From NCBI GenBank assembly GCA_019245115.1, contig JAFARZ010000063.1, positions 1 to 43,883 of the forward strand: a stretch of 43,883 bases of DNA. The letters run 5' to 3'. This stretch comes from Streptosporangiaceae bacterium (lineage in GTDB: Bacteria; Actinomycetota; Actinomycetes; Streptosporangiales; Streptosporangiaceae). Position numbers and translations under genes: made by a program. Below, in pieces: positions 1 to 7,673 of the stretch (position 1 is the first letter of the stretch; every line of letters starts with the position of its first letter). The notes below the pieces were generated by a model that did not search any database, was not told the DNA's origin, and worked only from the letters and a program-made list of their open reading frames with translations.

Positions 1-2090
1 GAGTGGCGCAGATCGCCGCCGTCGCCCTGCTGATCGACTACACCGTCACGGTGGCGGTGCAGACCGCGGCCGGCGCCGCGGCCATCGTGTCCGCGTTCCC
101 GGCGCTCGGCAACGTGCCAGGAATCCGCGGTCAGAACATGCTGCTGCTGATCTCCGTGGTCGCGATCCTGATCATGTGCTACGGGAACCTGCGGGGCATC
201 CGGGAGGCGGGCAAGGCGTTCGCGCTGCCGACCTACCTGTTCTCCGGCTCGGTCATCATCATGATCCTGGCCGGGCTGGTCCGGGAAGCGTTCGGTAACC
301 TGCACGCCGTCGATCCCGCCACGCTCCATGGCACCTTCTACCAGCATGGCAACGGGCAGGGCCTGATCTCTTTCGTGATGATCTTCGTCCTGTTGCGGGC
401 GTTCGCGAACGGCGGGTCGTCGCTGACCGGTATCGAGGCGGTCTCCAACGCGGTCAGCGCGTTCCGGCCGCCCGAGGGACGCAACGCGAGGCAGGTACTG
501 GTCACCCAGGGAGTCATCCTGGCCTTCCTGGTCGGCGGCATCTCCTGGCTCGCCCATGTGACGCACGCCACACCGTATCTTTCCGGCACGCCCACCGTGA
601 TTGCCCAGGAGGCCAGCACGATCTTCGGCGGCGGCTTCGGCCGGGTGCTGTTCTACTTCGTGCAGGCCGCCACCGCGCTGATCCTGTTCACCGGCGGCAA
701 CACCAGCTTCAACGGCTTCCCGTTCCTGGCCAGCTTCGTCGCCGAGGACGCGTTCCTGCCACGCTGGCTGACCAAGCGCGGGCACCGGCTGGTGTTCTCC
801 AACGGCATCATCGTGCTGACCGTGGTGGCCCTCGCGCTGATCATCACCGTGGGCGCCAACGTCAACAACCTGGTGCCGTTCTACGCGATCGGCGTGTTCA
901 CCGGCTTCTCGATGGCCGGCTTCGGCATGGCCAGGTATCACGTCCGGCACAAGGAGGCCGGCTGGCGCCGGCGGCTGGTGATCAACTTCGGCGCGGGCCT
1001 GCTCAGCGCGCTGGTGGTGCTCATTTTCGCGGTGACCAAATTCACCGAGGGCGCCTGGCTGGTGGTGATCATCGGGCCGGTGCTTGTCCTGGTGCTGATC
1101 CGGCTGAATCGCCAGTACCGGGCCGAGGCCCGTGTGCTCGAGGTGATCGGGGAGCGCCGGGCCGCTGTCAGACGGCCGCAACGCCAGCCGAACTACACCC
1201 GCCGGGTCGTCCTGGTGTTCGTGGACGAGCTTGACGTGTCCACGCTGGGGGCGCTGCGGTACGCCAGGAGCCTGCGGCCCACCGCGCTCCGCGCGGTCCA
1301 CTTCGTCATCGACACCGAGCAGGCCGAAAAGCTCCGCGGGGAGTGGGTCAACTTCGTCGATGACGTCCCGCTCGACCTCATCAACACCCCGGACCGCAGG
1401 CTGCTGCGGGCCTCGGCGGAACTGGTCAATGAAAAGGCACACGTGCCGGGCACGCAGGTGACGGTCATCCTGCCCCGGCGCAGCTTCTCTCCGCTGCTCG
1501 GACGGTTGCTGCACGACCGGACCGCCGACAAGATCGCCGCCGTGGTCAGCAGCATCCCCAACGCGGCGGCCACCATCATCCCGTTCGACGTGCAGAGCCG
1601 GGTCCGGGTGCTGGCCGAGCGGCAGGCGGGCCTGGCCAAGACGGCGGCTCTGGCCGTCGGCACCGGTCCCGACGGTGACAGTGCCAATGGTGACGGGGCC
1701 AATGGTGACGGGGCCAATGGTGACGGGGTCTCCGCCAGCGCCGGCGGCCCGGTCGCCGTCGTCCCGGCGCCGGAACCGCAGGTGGAGAAGTATGAACGAC
1801 CCGAGCCGTCACCCGATGTGGTTCCCATCGGTGAGATAGTGAGGCCGGGCAGCGTTACGGTGGAAGGCCGGGTCCGCTCGGTGGAGATCAAGCCCGTCCA
1901 GCACAACTTCGTGCTCGTCTACGAGATATGCGACGCCACCGGCGACCTGACCGTGCAGTTCTACGGCCGGTCCAAGATACCCGGCGTCGAGCCGGGCACC
2001 AAGATCAGGCTGCACGGGAACGCGGGACTGAAGGACGGCAGACCCCTCATGATCAATCCGGCATACGAGCTAGTTCATATGCCGGATTGA
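1..2090 (+). CDS. APC-superfamily permease fused to C-terminal OB-fold (5' end outside window)
   Basis: The reading frame is already open at the left edge. Alignment by eye with the paralogue at 2053-4434 shows that the first readable codon (GTG at 3) matches an internal Ile, so roughly 130 N-terminal residues are missing. The visible part holds about nine hydrophobic helices of an amino-acid-permease (APC) fold, including the conserved stretch FRPPEGRNARQVL. A soluble domain follows (YTRRVVLVFVDELDVSTL onward, with LHDRTADKIAAVV). An Asn-Gly-Asp-Gly repeat linker leads to an OB-fold (VTVEGRVRSVEI, then FYGRSKIPGVEPG, ending NPAYELVHMPD). The substrate is unknown. Actinobacteria such as mycobacteria carry a similar permease and a stand-alone OB-fold protein in one K+-uptake (TrkA-type) neighbourhood, so the fusion suggests a functional link; that is inference. 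The stop codon lies inside the converging paralogue. Confidence 0.85.
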   Translation, partial: VAQIAAVALLIDYTVTVAVQTAAGAAAIVSAFPALGNVPGIRGQNMLLLISVVAILIMCYGNLRGIREAGKAFALPTYLFSGSVIIMILAGLVREAFGNLHAVDPATLHGTFYQHGNGQGLISFVMIFVLLRAFANGGSSLTGIEAVSNAVSAFRPPEGRNARQVLVTQGVILAFLVGGISWLAHVTHATPYLSGTPTVIAQEASTIFGGGFGRVLFYFVQAATALILFTGGNTSFNGFPFLASFVAEDAFLPRWLTKRGHRLVFSNGIIVLTVVALALIITVGANVNNLVPFYAIGVFTGFSMAGFGMARYHVRHKEAGWRRRLVINFGAGLLSALVVLIFAVTKFTEGAWLVVIIGPVLVLVLIRLNRQYRAEARVLEVIGERRAAVRRPQRQPNYTRRVVLVFVDELDVSTLGALRYARSLRPTALRAVHFVIDTEQAEKLRGEWVNFVDDVPLDLINTPDRRLLRASAELVNEKAHVPGTQVTVILPRRSFSPLLGRLLHDRTADKIAAVVSSIPNAAATIIPFDVQSRVRVLAERQAGLAKTAALAVGTGPDGDSANGDGANGDGANGDGVSASAGGPVAVVPAPEPQVEKYERPEPSPDVVPIGEIVRPGSVTVEGRVRSVEIKPVQHNFVLVYEICDATGDLTVQFYGRSKIPGVEPGTKIRLHGNAGLKDGRPLMINPAYELVHMPD
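1683..1727 (+). repeat. 15-bp tandem repeat (3 copies) in the linker of the permease
   Basis: Three perfect head-to-tail copies of GCCAATGGTGACGGG encode Ala-Asn-Gly-Asp-Gly units in the linker between the soluble domain and the OB-fold. The paralogous gene has no such repeat but an Ala/Lys/Arg-rich linker. The array can change length without breaking the frame. Confidence 0.9.
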
Positions 2091-2096
2091 TCATGA
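2047..2096. repeat. 50-bp near-perfect palindrome joining two convergent paralogous genes
   Basis: Positions 2048-2065 are exactly the reverse complement of 2078-2095. The pairing continues with one mismatch (2066/2077) and one G/T pair (2069/2074) to a two-base centre at 2071-2072, and outward by 2047/2096. Each arm encodes the last residues (Met-Ile-Asn-Pro-Ala-Tyr-Glu-Leu ... Met-Pro-Asp) of one permease on its own strand. Both TGA stops (2088-2090 plus, 2053-2055 minus) lie inside the other gene. As RNA or extruded DNA it would form a strong hairpin and could act as a two-way terminator, although no T-tract is present. Confidence 0.9.
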
Positions 2097-4434
2097 CCGG
2101 GTGACCGTCGTCGGGGAATCCCACCATGCCACGCAGCCGGACCCGGGCGCCGCACACCAGGCCCGGTATCTGCGAGCGGCCGTAGAACATCATGGTGAGG
2201 TTCCCGGTGCCGTCGGAGATCTCGAAGGCCAGCACCGAATTCCGCTCCACCTGCCGGACTTCGATCACGTGGATGCGGCCCTCGACGGTGGCCTTACCGG
2301 CCGCGGTCAGCGAGCCGATAGGCGTGACCCCGGCGGCTCGCAGGCGCTTGTCCAGGTCACCGTCCGCCCGCGCCTTCGCCGCCTTGGCACCGCTGTCAGC
2401 GGCCACCTGCGCCTCCTCGGCCCTGATGCGCCGGTCCCCGGCCTTCGGGTCGGGGGCGGCGACGGCTTTCAGGGCCTGCCGCTCCTGGAGCACCCGCACC
2501 CGGCTCTCCACGTCATAGGGGATGATGGTCGCCGCGGACCGCGGGATACGGCTCACCACGGCGGCGATCTTGTCGGCGGTCCGGTCGTGCAGGAGCCGGC
2601 CGAGCAGCGCCGAGTAGCTGCGCCGCGGCAGCACCACCGTCACGTGCGTGCCGGGGTCGCTCACTTCCTGCTCGACCAGTTCGGCGGCCGCCCTGGTCAG
2701 CCTGCGGTCCGGGCAGTCGATGAGGTCAAGGACGACGCCTCGGTCGGCGCGTGCCCACTTCGCCTGAAGTTTCTCGGCGCGGACGCTGTCGATGACGAAG
2801 TGAACGGCGCGTATCGAGGTCGGACGCAGGCTCCTGGCGTACCGCAGCGCGGCCAGCGTGGCGAGGTCGAAGCTGTCCACGAACACGAACACGGTGCGGC
2901 GGGTGTAGTGCGGCGGAGGCGGCGGCTGGTGACCGGTGATGGTCTCCAGCACGTCCGCCTCGGCCCGGTACTCCTGGTTGAGCCGGATGAGCGCCGGGAC
3001 CAGCACGGCGAAGAGCACCAGGACCACCCAGGCGCCCTCGGTGAACTTCACCACCGCGAAGATGATCACCACGATCAGGGTGAGCGCGCCGGCCGAGGCG
3101 TTGATGATCATGCGGCGTCGCCAGCCGGGGATGCGGTGCCGGCTGTGGTACCGGGCCATGCCGAAGCCCGCCATGGAGAAGGCGGTGAACACGCCGATCG
3201 CGTACAACGGCACCAGGCTGTTGACGTCGGCGTCCTTCACGATCAGCAGCGCGACCGACACGATCGTCAGCAGGATGATCGCATTGGAGAACACCAGCCG
3301 GTGGCCGCGCTTGAGCAGCCACCGGGGCAGGAACGAGTCTCCCGCGACGTAGCTGGTCAGGAACGGGAAGCCGTTGAAGCTGGTGTTGCCGCCGGTGTAG
3401 AGGATCAGCATGGTCGCGGCCTGCACGGTGTAGAACAGCACCCGGCCGAAGCCGCTGCCGAAGACCAGCTGGGCCTCCTGCGCCAGCACCGTCGGGTAAC
3501 CGGCCACGTACGGCGTGGCGTGCGTGGCGTGCGCCAGCCAGGAGATGCCGGCCACCAGGGTGCCGAGGATTATTCCTTCGGCGATGAGCACCTGCCTGGC
3601 ATTGCGCCCTTCCGGCGGCCGGAACGCGCCGACCGCGTCGCTGACCGCCTCGATGCCGGTCAGCGAAGCGCCGCCGTTGGCGAACGCGCGCAGCAGGGTG
3701 AAGATCATGACGCCGGTGAGGAGGCCCTCGGTGCCCGCGCCCAGCGTGTAGGTCCCGTGCAACGTGTGGGGGTCGATCGCGTGCAGGTTGCCCAGCACCT
3801 GCCGGATGAGGCCCACGACGATCATCAAGATCACCGAGCCCGCGAACAGGTACGTGGGCACGGCGAAGGCCCGGCCCGCCTCCTTGATGCCGCGCAGGTT
3901 GCCGTAGCACATGAGCAGGACCACGCCGATGGTGATCTCGAGCTTGTACGGGCCGACGGCGGGGAACGCGGAAGCCACGGCCGCGGTGCCGGCCGCGGTC
4001 TGCACCGCCACGGTGACGATGTAGTCGATGAGCAGCGCGACCGCGCAGATCTGCGCGATCCTCGGCCCGAAGTTCTCCCGGGCCACGACGTACGAACCGC
4101 CCGGCCTGATGTAGACCATGACGATCTCGCGGTAGGAAAGCACCACGAGAGTCATCACGAACAGGATGACCAGCGTCATGGGAAGGATCAGGGTGAACGC
4201 CGCGAGCCCGGCCATGGGAAGCAGGGCGATGAGGATTTCCTCGGTGCCGTAGGCGGAGGAGGAGATGCCGTCCGGGGACAGCACACCCAGGGCAAGCGGT
4301 TTAGACAGCCGCTGCTCGCCGAGGTCCTGGTTGACCAGCGGCGGCCCGAGCAGCCGGCGTTTGGTGGAATACCAGAAGCTGTCCGGCAGGCCGGTGCCCC
4401 TGTCGAGCAGGCCAACTGCCTTCCGTGTGGCCAC
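2053..4434 (-). CDS. APC-superfamily permease fused to C-terminal OB-fold (complete paralogue)
   Basis: This 793-residue membrane protein is the intact paralogue of the gene at the left edge, with similarity along its whole length. The N-terminus has LSKPLALGVLSPDGISSSAYG, followed by about twelve hydrophobic segments typical of an APC-fold amino acid or cation symporter. Then come the soluble domain (YTRRTVFVFVDSFDLATL, LHDRTADKIAAVV), a charged Ala/Lys/Arg linker and an OB-fold ending NPAYELARMPD. I prefer the GTG at 4434, preceded by GAAAGG (4444-4449) nine bases upstream. A TTG at 4455 would add seven residues. The gene converges on its paralogue with a 38-bp overlap and diverges from the MgtE-like gene across a short shared promoter region. 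Substrate unknown. Confidence 0.9.
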   Translation of the reverse strand: MATRKAVGLLDRGTGLPDSFWYSTKRRLLGPPLVNQDLGEQRLSKPLALGVLSPDGISSSAYGTEEILIALLPMAGLAAFTLILPMTLVILFVMTLVVLSYREIVMVYIRPGGSYVVARENFGPRIAQICAVALLIDYIVTVAVQTAAGTAAVASAFPAVGPYKLEITIGVVLLMCYGNLRGIKEAGRAFAVPTYLFAGSVILMIVVGLIRQVLGNLHAIDPHTLHGTYTLGAGTEGLLTGVMIFTLLRAFANGGASLTGIEAVSDAVGAFRPPEGRNARQVLIAEGIILGTLVAGISWLAHATHATPYVAGYPTVLAQEAQLVFGSGFGRVLFYTVQAATMLILYTGGNTSFNGFPFLTSYVAGDSFLPRWLLKRGHRLVFSNAIILLTIVSVALLIVKDADVNSLVPLYAIGVFTAFSMAGFGMARYHSRHRIPGWRRRMIINASAGALTLIVVIIFAVVKFTEGAWVVLVLFAVLVPALIRLNQEYRAEADVLETITGHQPPPPPHYTRRTVFVFVDSFDLATLAALRYARSLRPTSIRAVHFVIDSVRAEKLQAKWARADRGVVLDLIDCPDRRLTRAAAELVEQEVSDPGTHVTVVLPRRSYSALLGRLLHDRTADKIAAVVSRIPRSAATIIPYDVESRVRVLQERQALKAVAAPDPKAGDRRIRAEEAQVAADSGAKAAKARADGDLDKRLRAAGVTPIGSLTAAGKATVEGRIHVIEVRQVERNSVLAFEISDGTGNLTMMFYGRSQIPGLVCGARVRLRGMVGFPDDGHPVMINPAYELARMPD

Positions 4435-4520
4435 TGATCTGTGCCTTTCGTGCAAACTTTGGGAAGGACTACTCGGTACACCATATGTTCATCCGGGCAT
4501 GCCAAGGTTGCGGAGCGAAA

Positions 4521-5906
4521 ATGACCATTACACCAGCGTCCGGGTCCGCCGGGGCGGGTACCACGCCCGGCGGCAGAGCGACGCTGCGATTGTCCCGGCT
4601 GCTCAGACGGCAGATAGCCGACCGCAGCGGGGAATCACTCGGGAAGGTCGCGGACGTGATCGTCCGGCTGCGCGGGTCGGACTACCCGCTGGTCACCGGC
4701 CTGGTGGCGGCGGTGGGCGGGCGTGAGGTCTTCGTCCCGGTCGACCAGGTGAGCGACCTCGAGGCCGACCCGATCCGGCTGTCCAGCGCGAAGCTCGACC
4801 TGCGGCACTTCGAGCGGCGGGACGGCGAGGTGCTGCTGCGCGCCGACGTGCTCGGGCACCGGCTGATCGACGTGAAGAACGCTCGCCTGGTGCGGGCGGC
4901 CGACCTGGAACTGGCCCGCGATGCCGCGGCCGGAGGCCCAGGCCAATTCAACACCGCGGCCGGAGGCCCAGGCCAATCAGACGCTGACGAGTGGGTCCTG
5001 GCCGGCGTCGATACCCGGCGGCGTCCACGGCGGCTGTTCGGCCTGCTCAGCCCGGAAGCGCTGGACGACGACGCGCCCACCAGGGACTGGCACGACTTCG
5101 AGTGGCTGATCGGTCACGCCGGAAGCGCGCTGCTGCGCGGGCCGTTCGGCCGGATTCGCAGGCTCAAGCCCGCCCAGATCGCGGATCTGCTCGAGGAAGC
5201 CTCCAAGGAAGAGGAGACCGAGATCCTCGGCCAGGTACACGCCGACCCCGAACTGGAGGCGGACGTCTTCGAGGAACTCGACGAGGACCTGGCCTCGCGG
5301 CTGCTCGGCGCCCGTACCGACGCCGAGATCGCGCAGGTGCTGTCTAGGATGCGAGCCGACGACGCCGCCGACGCGATCGCGGAACTGCCCCAGCGACGCC
5401 GGCAGCCGGTGCTCGACCTGCTGCCGCCTGGGCAGCGGACCAAGGTGATGACGCTGCTGGGCTTCAACGCCACCAGCGCCGGTGGCCTGATGGGCATGGA
5501 CTTCGTCTCCCTGCCCACGATGGCGACGGTCGCGGACGCGCTGGACAAGGTGCGCGAGTCCACCACGCTCCAGTCGGAGGCGCTGACCAGCGTGCACGCG
5601 GTGGACGACGGGGGCTGTCTGCGCGGGGTGGCGAACCTGGTCACGCTCATCCAGTCCGGGCCGGACATCACGCTGATCGACGTCTGCGACACCGATCCGG
5701 TCCGGGTCGGCGCGGATACCGATGTGGTCGACGTGGCGGTGCTGATGACCGACTACAACCTCATAACCATCCCGGTCGTCGATGACGAGCGTCGGCTGCT
5801 CGGCGTCATCACCGTCGATGACGTGCTGGAAGTCAGCCTGCCGGATGACTGGCGCCGACGCGAGGCCGCGGAGCCGCCGGACGCCCGCCACGGGGACGGC
5901 CATTGA
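4521..5906 (+). CDS. Soluble MgtE N-domain/CBS-pair protein (putative Mg2+ sensor subunit)
   Basis: This 461-residue protein has no membrane segments. An N-terminal PRC-barrel-like part (residues about 17-95, LLRRQIADRSGESLGKVADV) is followed by an MgtE_N superhelical domain (about 215-325, with DDAADAIAELPQRRRQPVL). Two CBS domains (about 325-450) complete it, ending VDDVLEVSLPDDW. In MgtE channels these cytosolic domains sense Mg2+ and gate the pore, but here the MgtE pore domain is absent. Instead the stop codon overlaps the start of an NRAMP-like transporter. I chose the ATG at 4521 because CGGAGC lies five bases upstream and the preceding 32 residues are low in plausibility. A 30-bp duplication (4924-4977) adds Ala-Ala-Gly-Gly-Pro-Gly-Gln repeats to the linker. 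Confidence 0.9.
   Translation: MTITPASGSAGAGTTPGGRATLRLSRLLRRQIADRSGESLGKVADVIVRLRGSDYPLVTGLVAAVGGREVFVPVDQVSDLEADPIRLSSAKLDLRHFERRDGEVLLRADVLGHRLIDVKNARLVRAADLELARDAAAGGPGQFNTAAGGPGQSDADEWVLAGVDTRRRPRRLFGLLSPEALDDDAPTRDWHDFEWLIGHAGSALLRGPFGRIRRLKPAQIADLLEEASKEEETEILGQVHADPELEADVFEELDEDLASRLLGARTDAEIAQVLSRMRADDAADAIAELPQRRRQPVLDLLPPGQRTKVMTLLGFNATSAGGLMGMDFVSLPTMATVADALDKVRESTTLQSEALTSVHAVDDGGCLRGVANLVTLIQSGPDITLIDVCDTDPVRVGADTDVVDVAVLMTDYNLITIPVVDDERRLLGVITVDDVLEVSLPDDWRRREAAEPPDARHGDGH
4924..4977 (+). repeat. 30-bp-period direct repeat related to a segment at 25808-25829
   Basis: A 24-base unit (4924-4947) recurs exactly at 4954-4977 and encodes Ala-Ala-Gly-Gly-Pro-Gly-Gln twice. The reverse complement of its core, GGCCTGGGCCTCCGGCC, is also found with one mismatch inside the sigma-factor fusion near 25808-25829. 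There it is read in another frame as Glu-Phe-Ala-Trp-Ala-Ser-Gly. This looks like a dispersed short repeat tolerated within coding regions. Confidence 0.8.
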
Positions 5907-7570
5907 CCGCGCGCGACGAGCAGTCCCGGCGTGCAGCGGCCGCGCCGCTCGCTCGCCCGGCCGCGGTGCTGGACGAGGCGCACCTCGGCGACATCGAAGG
6001 CGCGTTCGGCCGGATAAGCCTGGACGCCGACCCGCGGCGCAGCGGGCTCAAGCGCAAGCTGATCACGTTCCTGGCCATCATCGGGCCTGGGCTCATCGTC
6101 ATGGTGGGCGACAACGACGCGGGCGGTGTGTCCACCTACGCCCAGGCGGGTCAGAACTACGGCTACAGCCTGCTGTGGACGCTGCTGTTGCTGATCCCGG
6201 TGCTGATCGTCAACCAGGAGATGGTGGTCCGGCTCGGCGCGGTGACCGGCGTGGGCCACGCCCGACTGATCAACGAGCGGTTCGGCCGGTTCTGGGGCTG
6301 GTTCAGCGTCGGCGACCTGTTCATCCTCAACTTCCTGACCATCGTCACCGAGTTCATCGGCGTCTCGCTCGCGCTACGGTATTTCGGCGTCACCCCCTAC
6401 GTCTCGGTACCGGTCACCGGGGCTCTGCTGATCGGAATCACGGCCAGCGGCAGCTTCCGCCGCTGGGAACAGGCCATGCTGGCGTTCATCGCGGTCAGCC
6501 TGGTGCTCATACCACTGGCCTTCCTGTCCGGTCCGCACTACGGCTCGATCTTCTACCACCTGTTCGTGCCCGGGGTCCAGGGGGGCTTCAACTCCACCGC
6601 CGTGCTGCTCATCATCGCCATCGTCGGCACCACCGTGGCCCCCTGGCAGCTGTTCTTCCAGCAGTCCAACGTGATCGACAAACGCATCACGCCGAGGTTC
6701 ATCGGCTACGAGCGGGCCGACACCACGCTCGGCGCGTTCGTCGTGGTGGGCGGCGCGGCAGCGGTCATGGTCGTGGCCGTCTACGCGATCCGCGACACGC
6801 ATCTGGCCGGCCACTTCACCGACGCGCTCGGCGTGGCCCACGCGCTCGGCGACCACCACAGCCAGGTGCTCGGGGCGCTGTTCGCCATCGTGCTGCTCGA
6901 CGCCAGCATCGTCGGCGCGTCCGCGGTCACGCTGTCCACCAGCTACGCGTTCGGCGACGTGTTCGGGATCAAGCACTCGCTGCACCGGAAGTTCAAGGAC
7001 GCCAAGACGTTCTACGCCAGCTACGCGGGGATGATCGTGCTCGCCGCCGCCATCGTCCTCATCCCCGGCACCCCGCTCGGCCTGCTCACCACCGCTGTGC
7101 AGGCCCTGGCCGGCATCCTGCTGCCCAGCGCCAGCGTCTTCCTGCTGCTGCTGTGCAACGACCCCGAGGTGCTCGGACCGTGGATGAACCCGCGCTGGCT
7201 GAACGTCGTGGCGAGCGTCATCGTCGGCGTGCTGCTGGTCCTGTCCGGCACGCTGGTCATCGACACCATGTTCTCCCGCCTGAACGCGGCGCAGACCGCG
7301 TTGTGGCTGGCCGTCGGGCTCGTCGGGGGCGCGCTGATAGCGGGCGCCTGGTCCCGGCTGACCCGGTCCCGGCGGCCCGCACGGCCGCCGCACCCGCGCA
7401 CCACGATGTCGCAAACCGAGCGGATGAACTGGCGGATGCCGCCGCTGGCCCTGCTCAAGCCGGTGCAATGGTCGACCGCCACCAAGCTGGCCATGCTGAT
7501 GCTGCGTGGCTACCTGGTCATCTCGGTGCTGCTGCTCATCGTCAAGGCGGTCCAGATCGGCGGGGGCTGA
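5903..7570 (+). CDS. NRAMP-family divalent metal transporter, Mg2+-type motif variant
   Basis: This 555-residue integral membrane protein has the NRAMP (SLC11) fold, with about eleven or twelve helices. In helix 1 the usual Asp-Pro-Gly-Asn metal-binding motif reads Asp72-Ala-Gly-Gly75 (within GPGLIVMVGDNDAGGV). In helix 6 the usual Met-Pro-His reads Ala246-Pro-Trp248 (VGTTVAPWQLFFQQS). Loss of the helix-6 Met that selects for transition metals is, as I recall, a hallmark of NRAMP-related magnesium transporters, so Mg2+ rather than Mn2+/Fe2+ is the likely substrate. The start is TTG at 5903, inside the TGA of the MgtE-N/CBS gene (TTGA overlap), so translation is coupled one to one. A Pro/Arg-rich cytosolic loop near residues 490-505 precedes a last helix. 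Confidence 0.88.
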   Translation: MTARDEQSRRAAAAPLARPAAVLDEAHLGDIEGAFGRISLDADPRRSGLKRKLITFLAIIGPGLIVMVGDNDAGGVSTYAQAGQNYGYSLLWTLLLLIPVLIVNQEMVVRLGAVTGVGHARLINERFGRFWGWFSVGDLFILNFLTIVTEFIGVSLALRYFGVTPYVSVPVTGALLIGITASGSFRRWEQAMLAFIAVSLVLIPLAFLSGPHYGSIFYHLFVPGVQGGFNSTAVLLIIAIVGTTVAPWQLFFQQSNVIDKRITPRFIGYERADTTLGAFVVVGGAAAVMVVAVYAIRDTHLAGHFTDALGVAHALGDHHSQVLGALFAIVLLDASIVGASAVTLSTSYAFGDVFGIKHSLHRKFKDAKTFYASYAGMIVLAAAIVLIPGTPLGLLTTAVQALAGILLPSASVFLLLLCNDPEVLGPWMNPRWLNVVASVIVGVLLVLSGTLVIDTMFSRLNAAQTALWLAVGLVGGALIAGAWSRLTRSRRPARPPHPRTTMSQTERMNWRMPPLALLKPVQWSTATKLAMLMLRGYLVISVLLLIVKAVQIGGG

Positions 7571-7673
7571 CGGATATGGCGGTGTAACCACCGTACGTTC
7601 GTCGTAATGGATTCTGATTTTTGTTCACCCTATAGCTACCCGTAGGTGCTGAGAAGGGGCCAGACTTGGGCCC

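Noticed and set aside
2101..4437. A 778-codon plus-strand open frame opposite the second permease
   Set aside because: It is the antisense shadow of a clear membrane-protein gene; its composition (Arg/Asp/His/Gln-rich) is typical of high-GC antisense frames and no motif is visible.
5782..7587. 601-codon alternative plus frame over the NRAMP gene
   Set aside because: It overlaps the NRAMP gene in another frame, is Arg/His/Pro-rich and has no membrane pattern.
7580..7593. Small hairpin after the NRAMP gene as a terminator
   Set aside because: Only a 5-bp stem with no following T-run; too weak to call.
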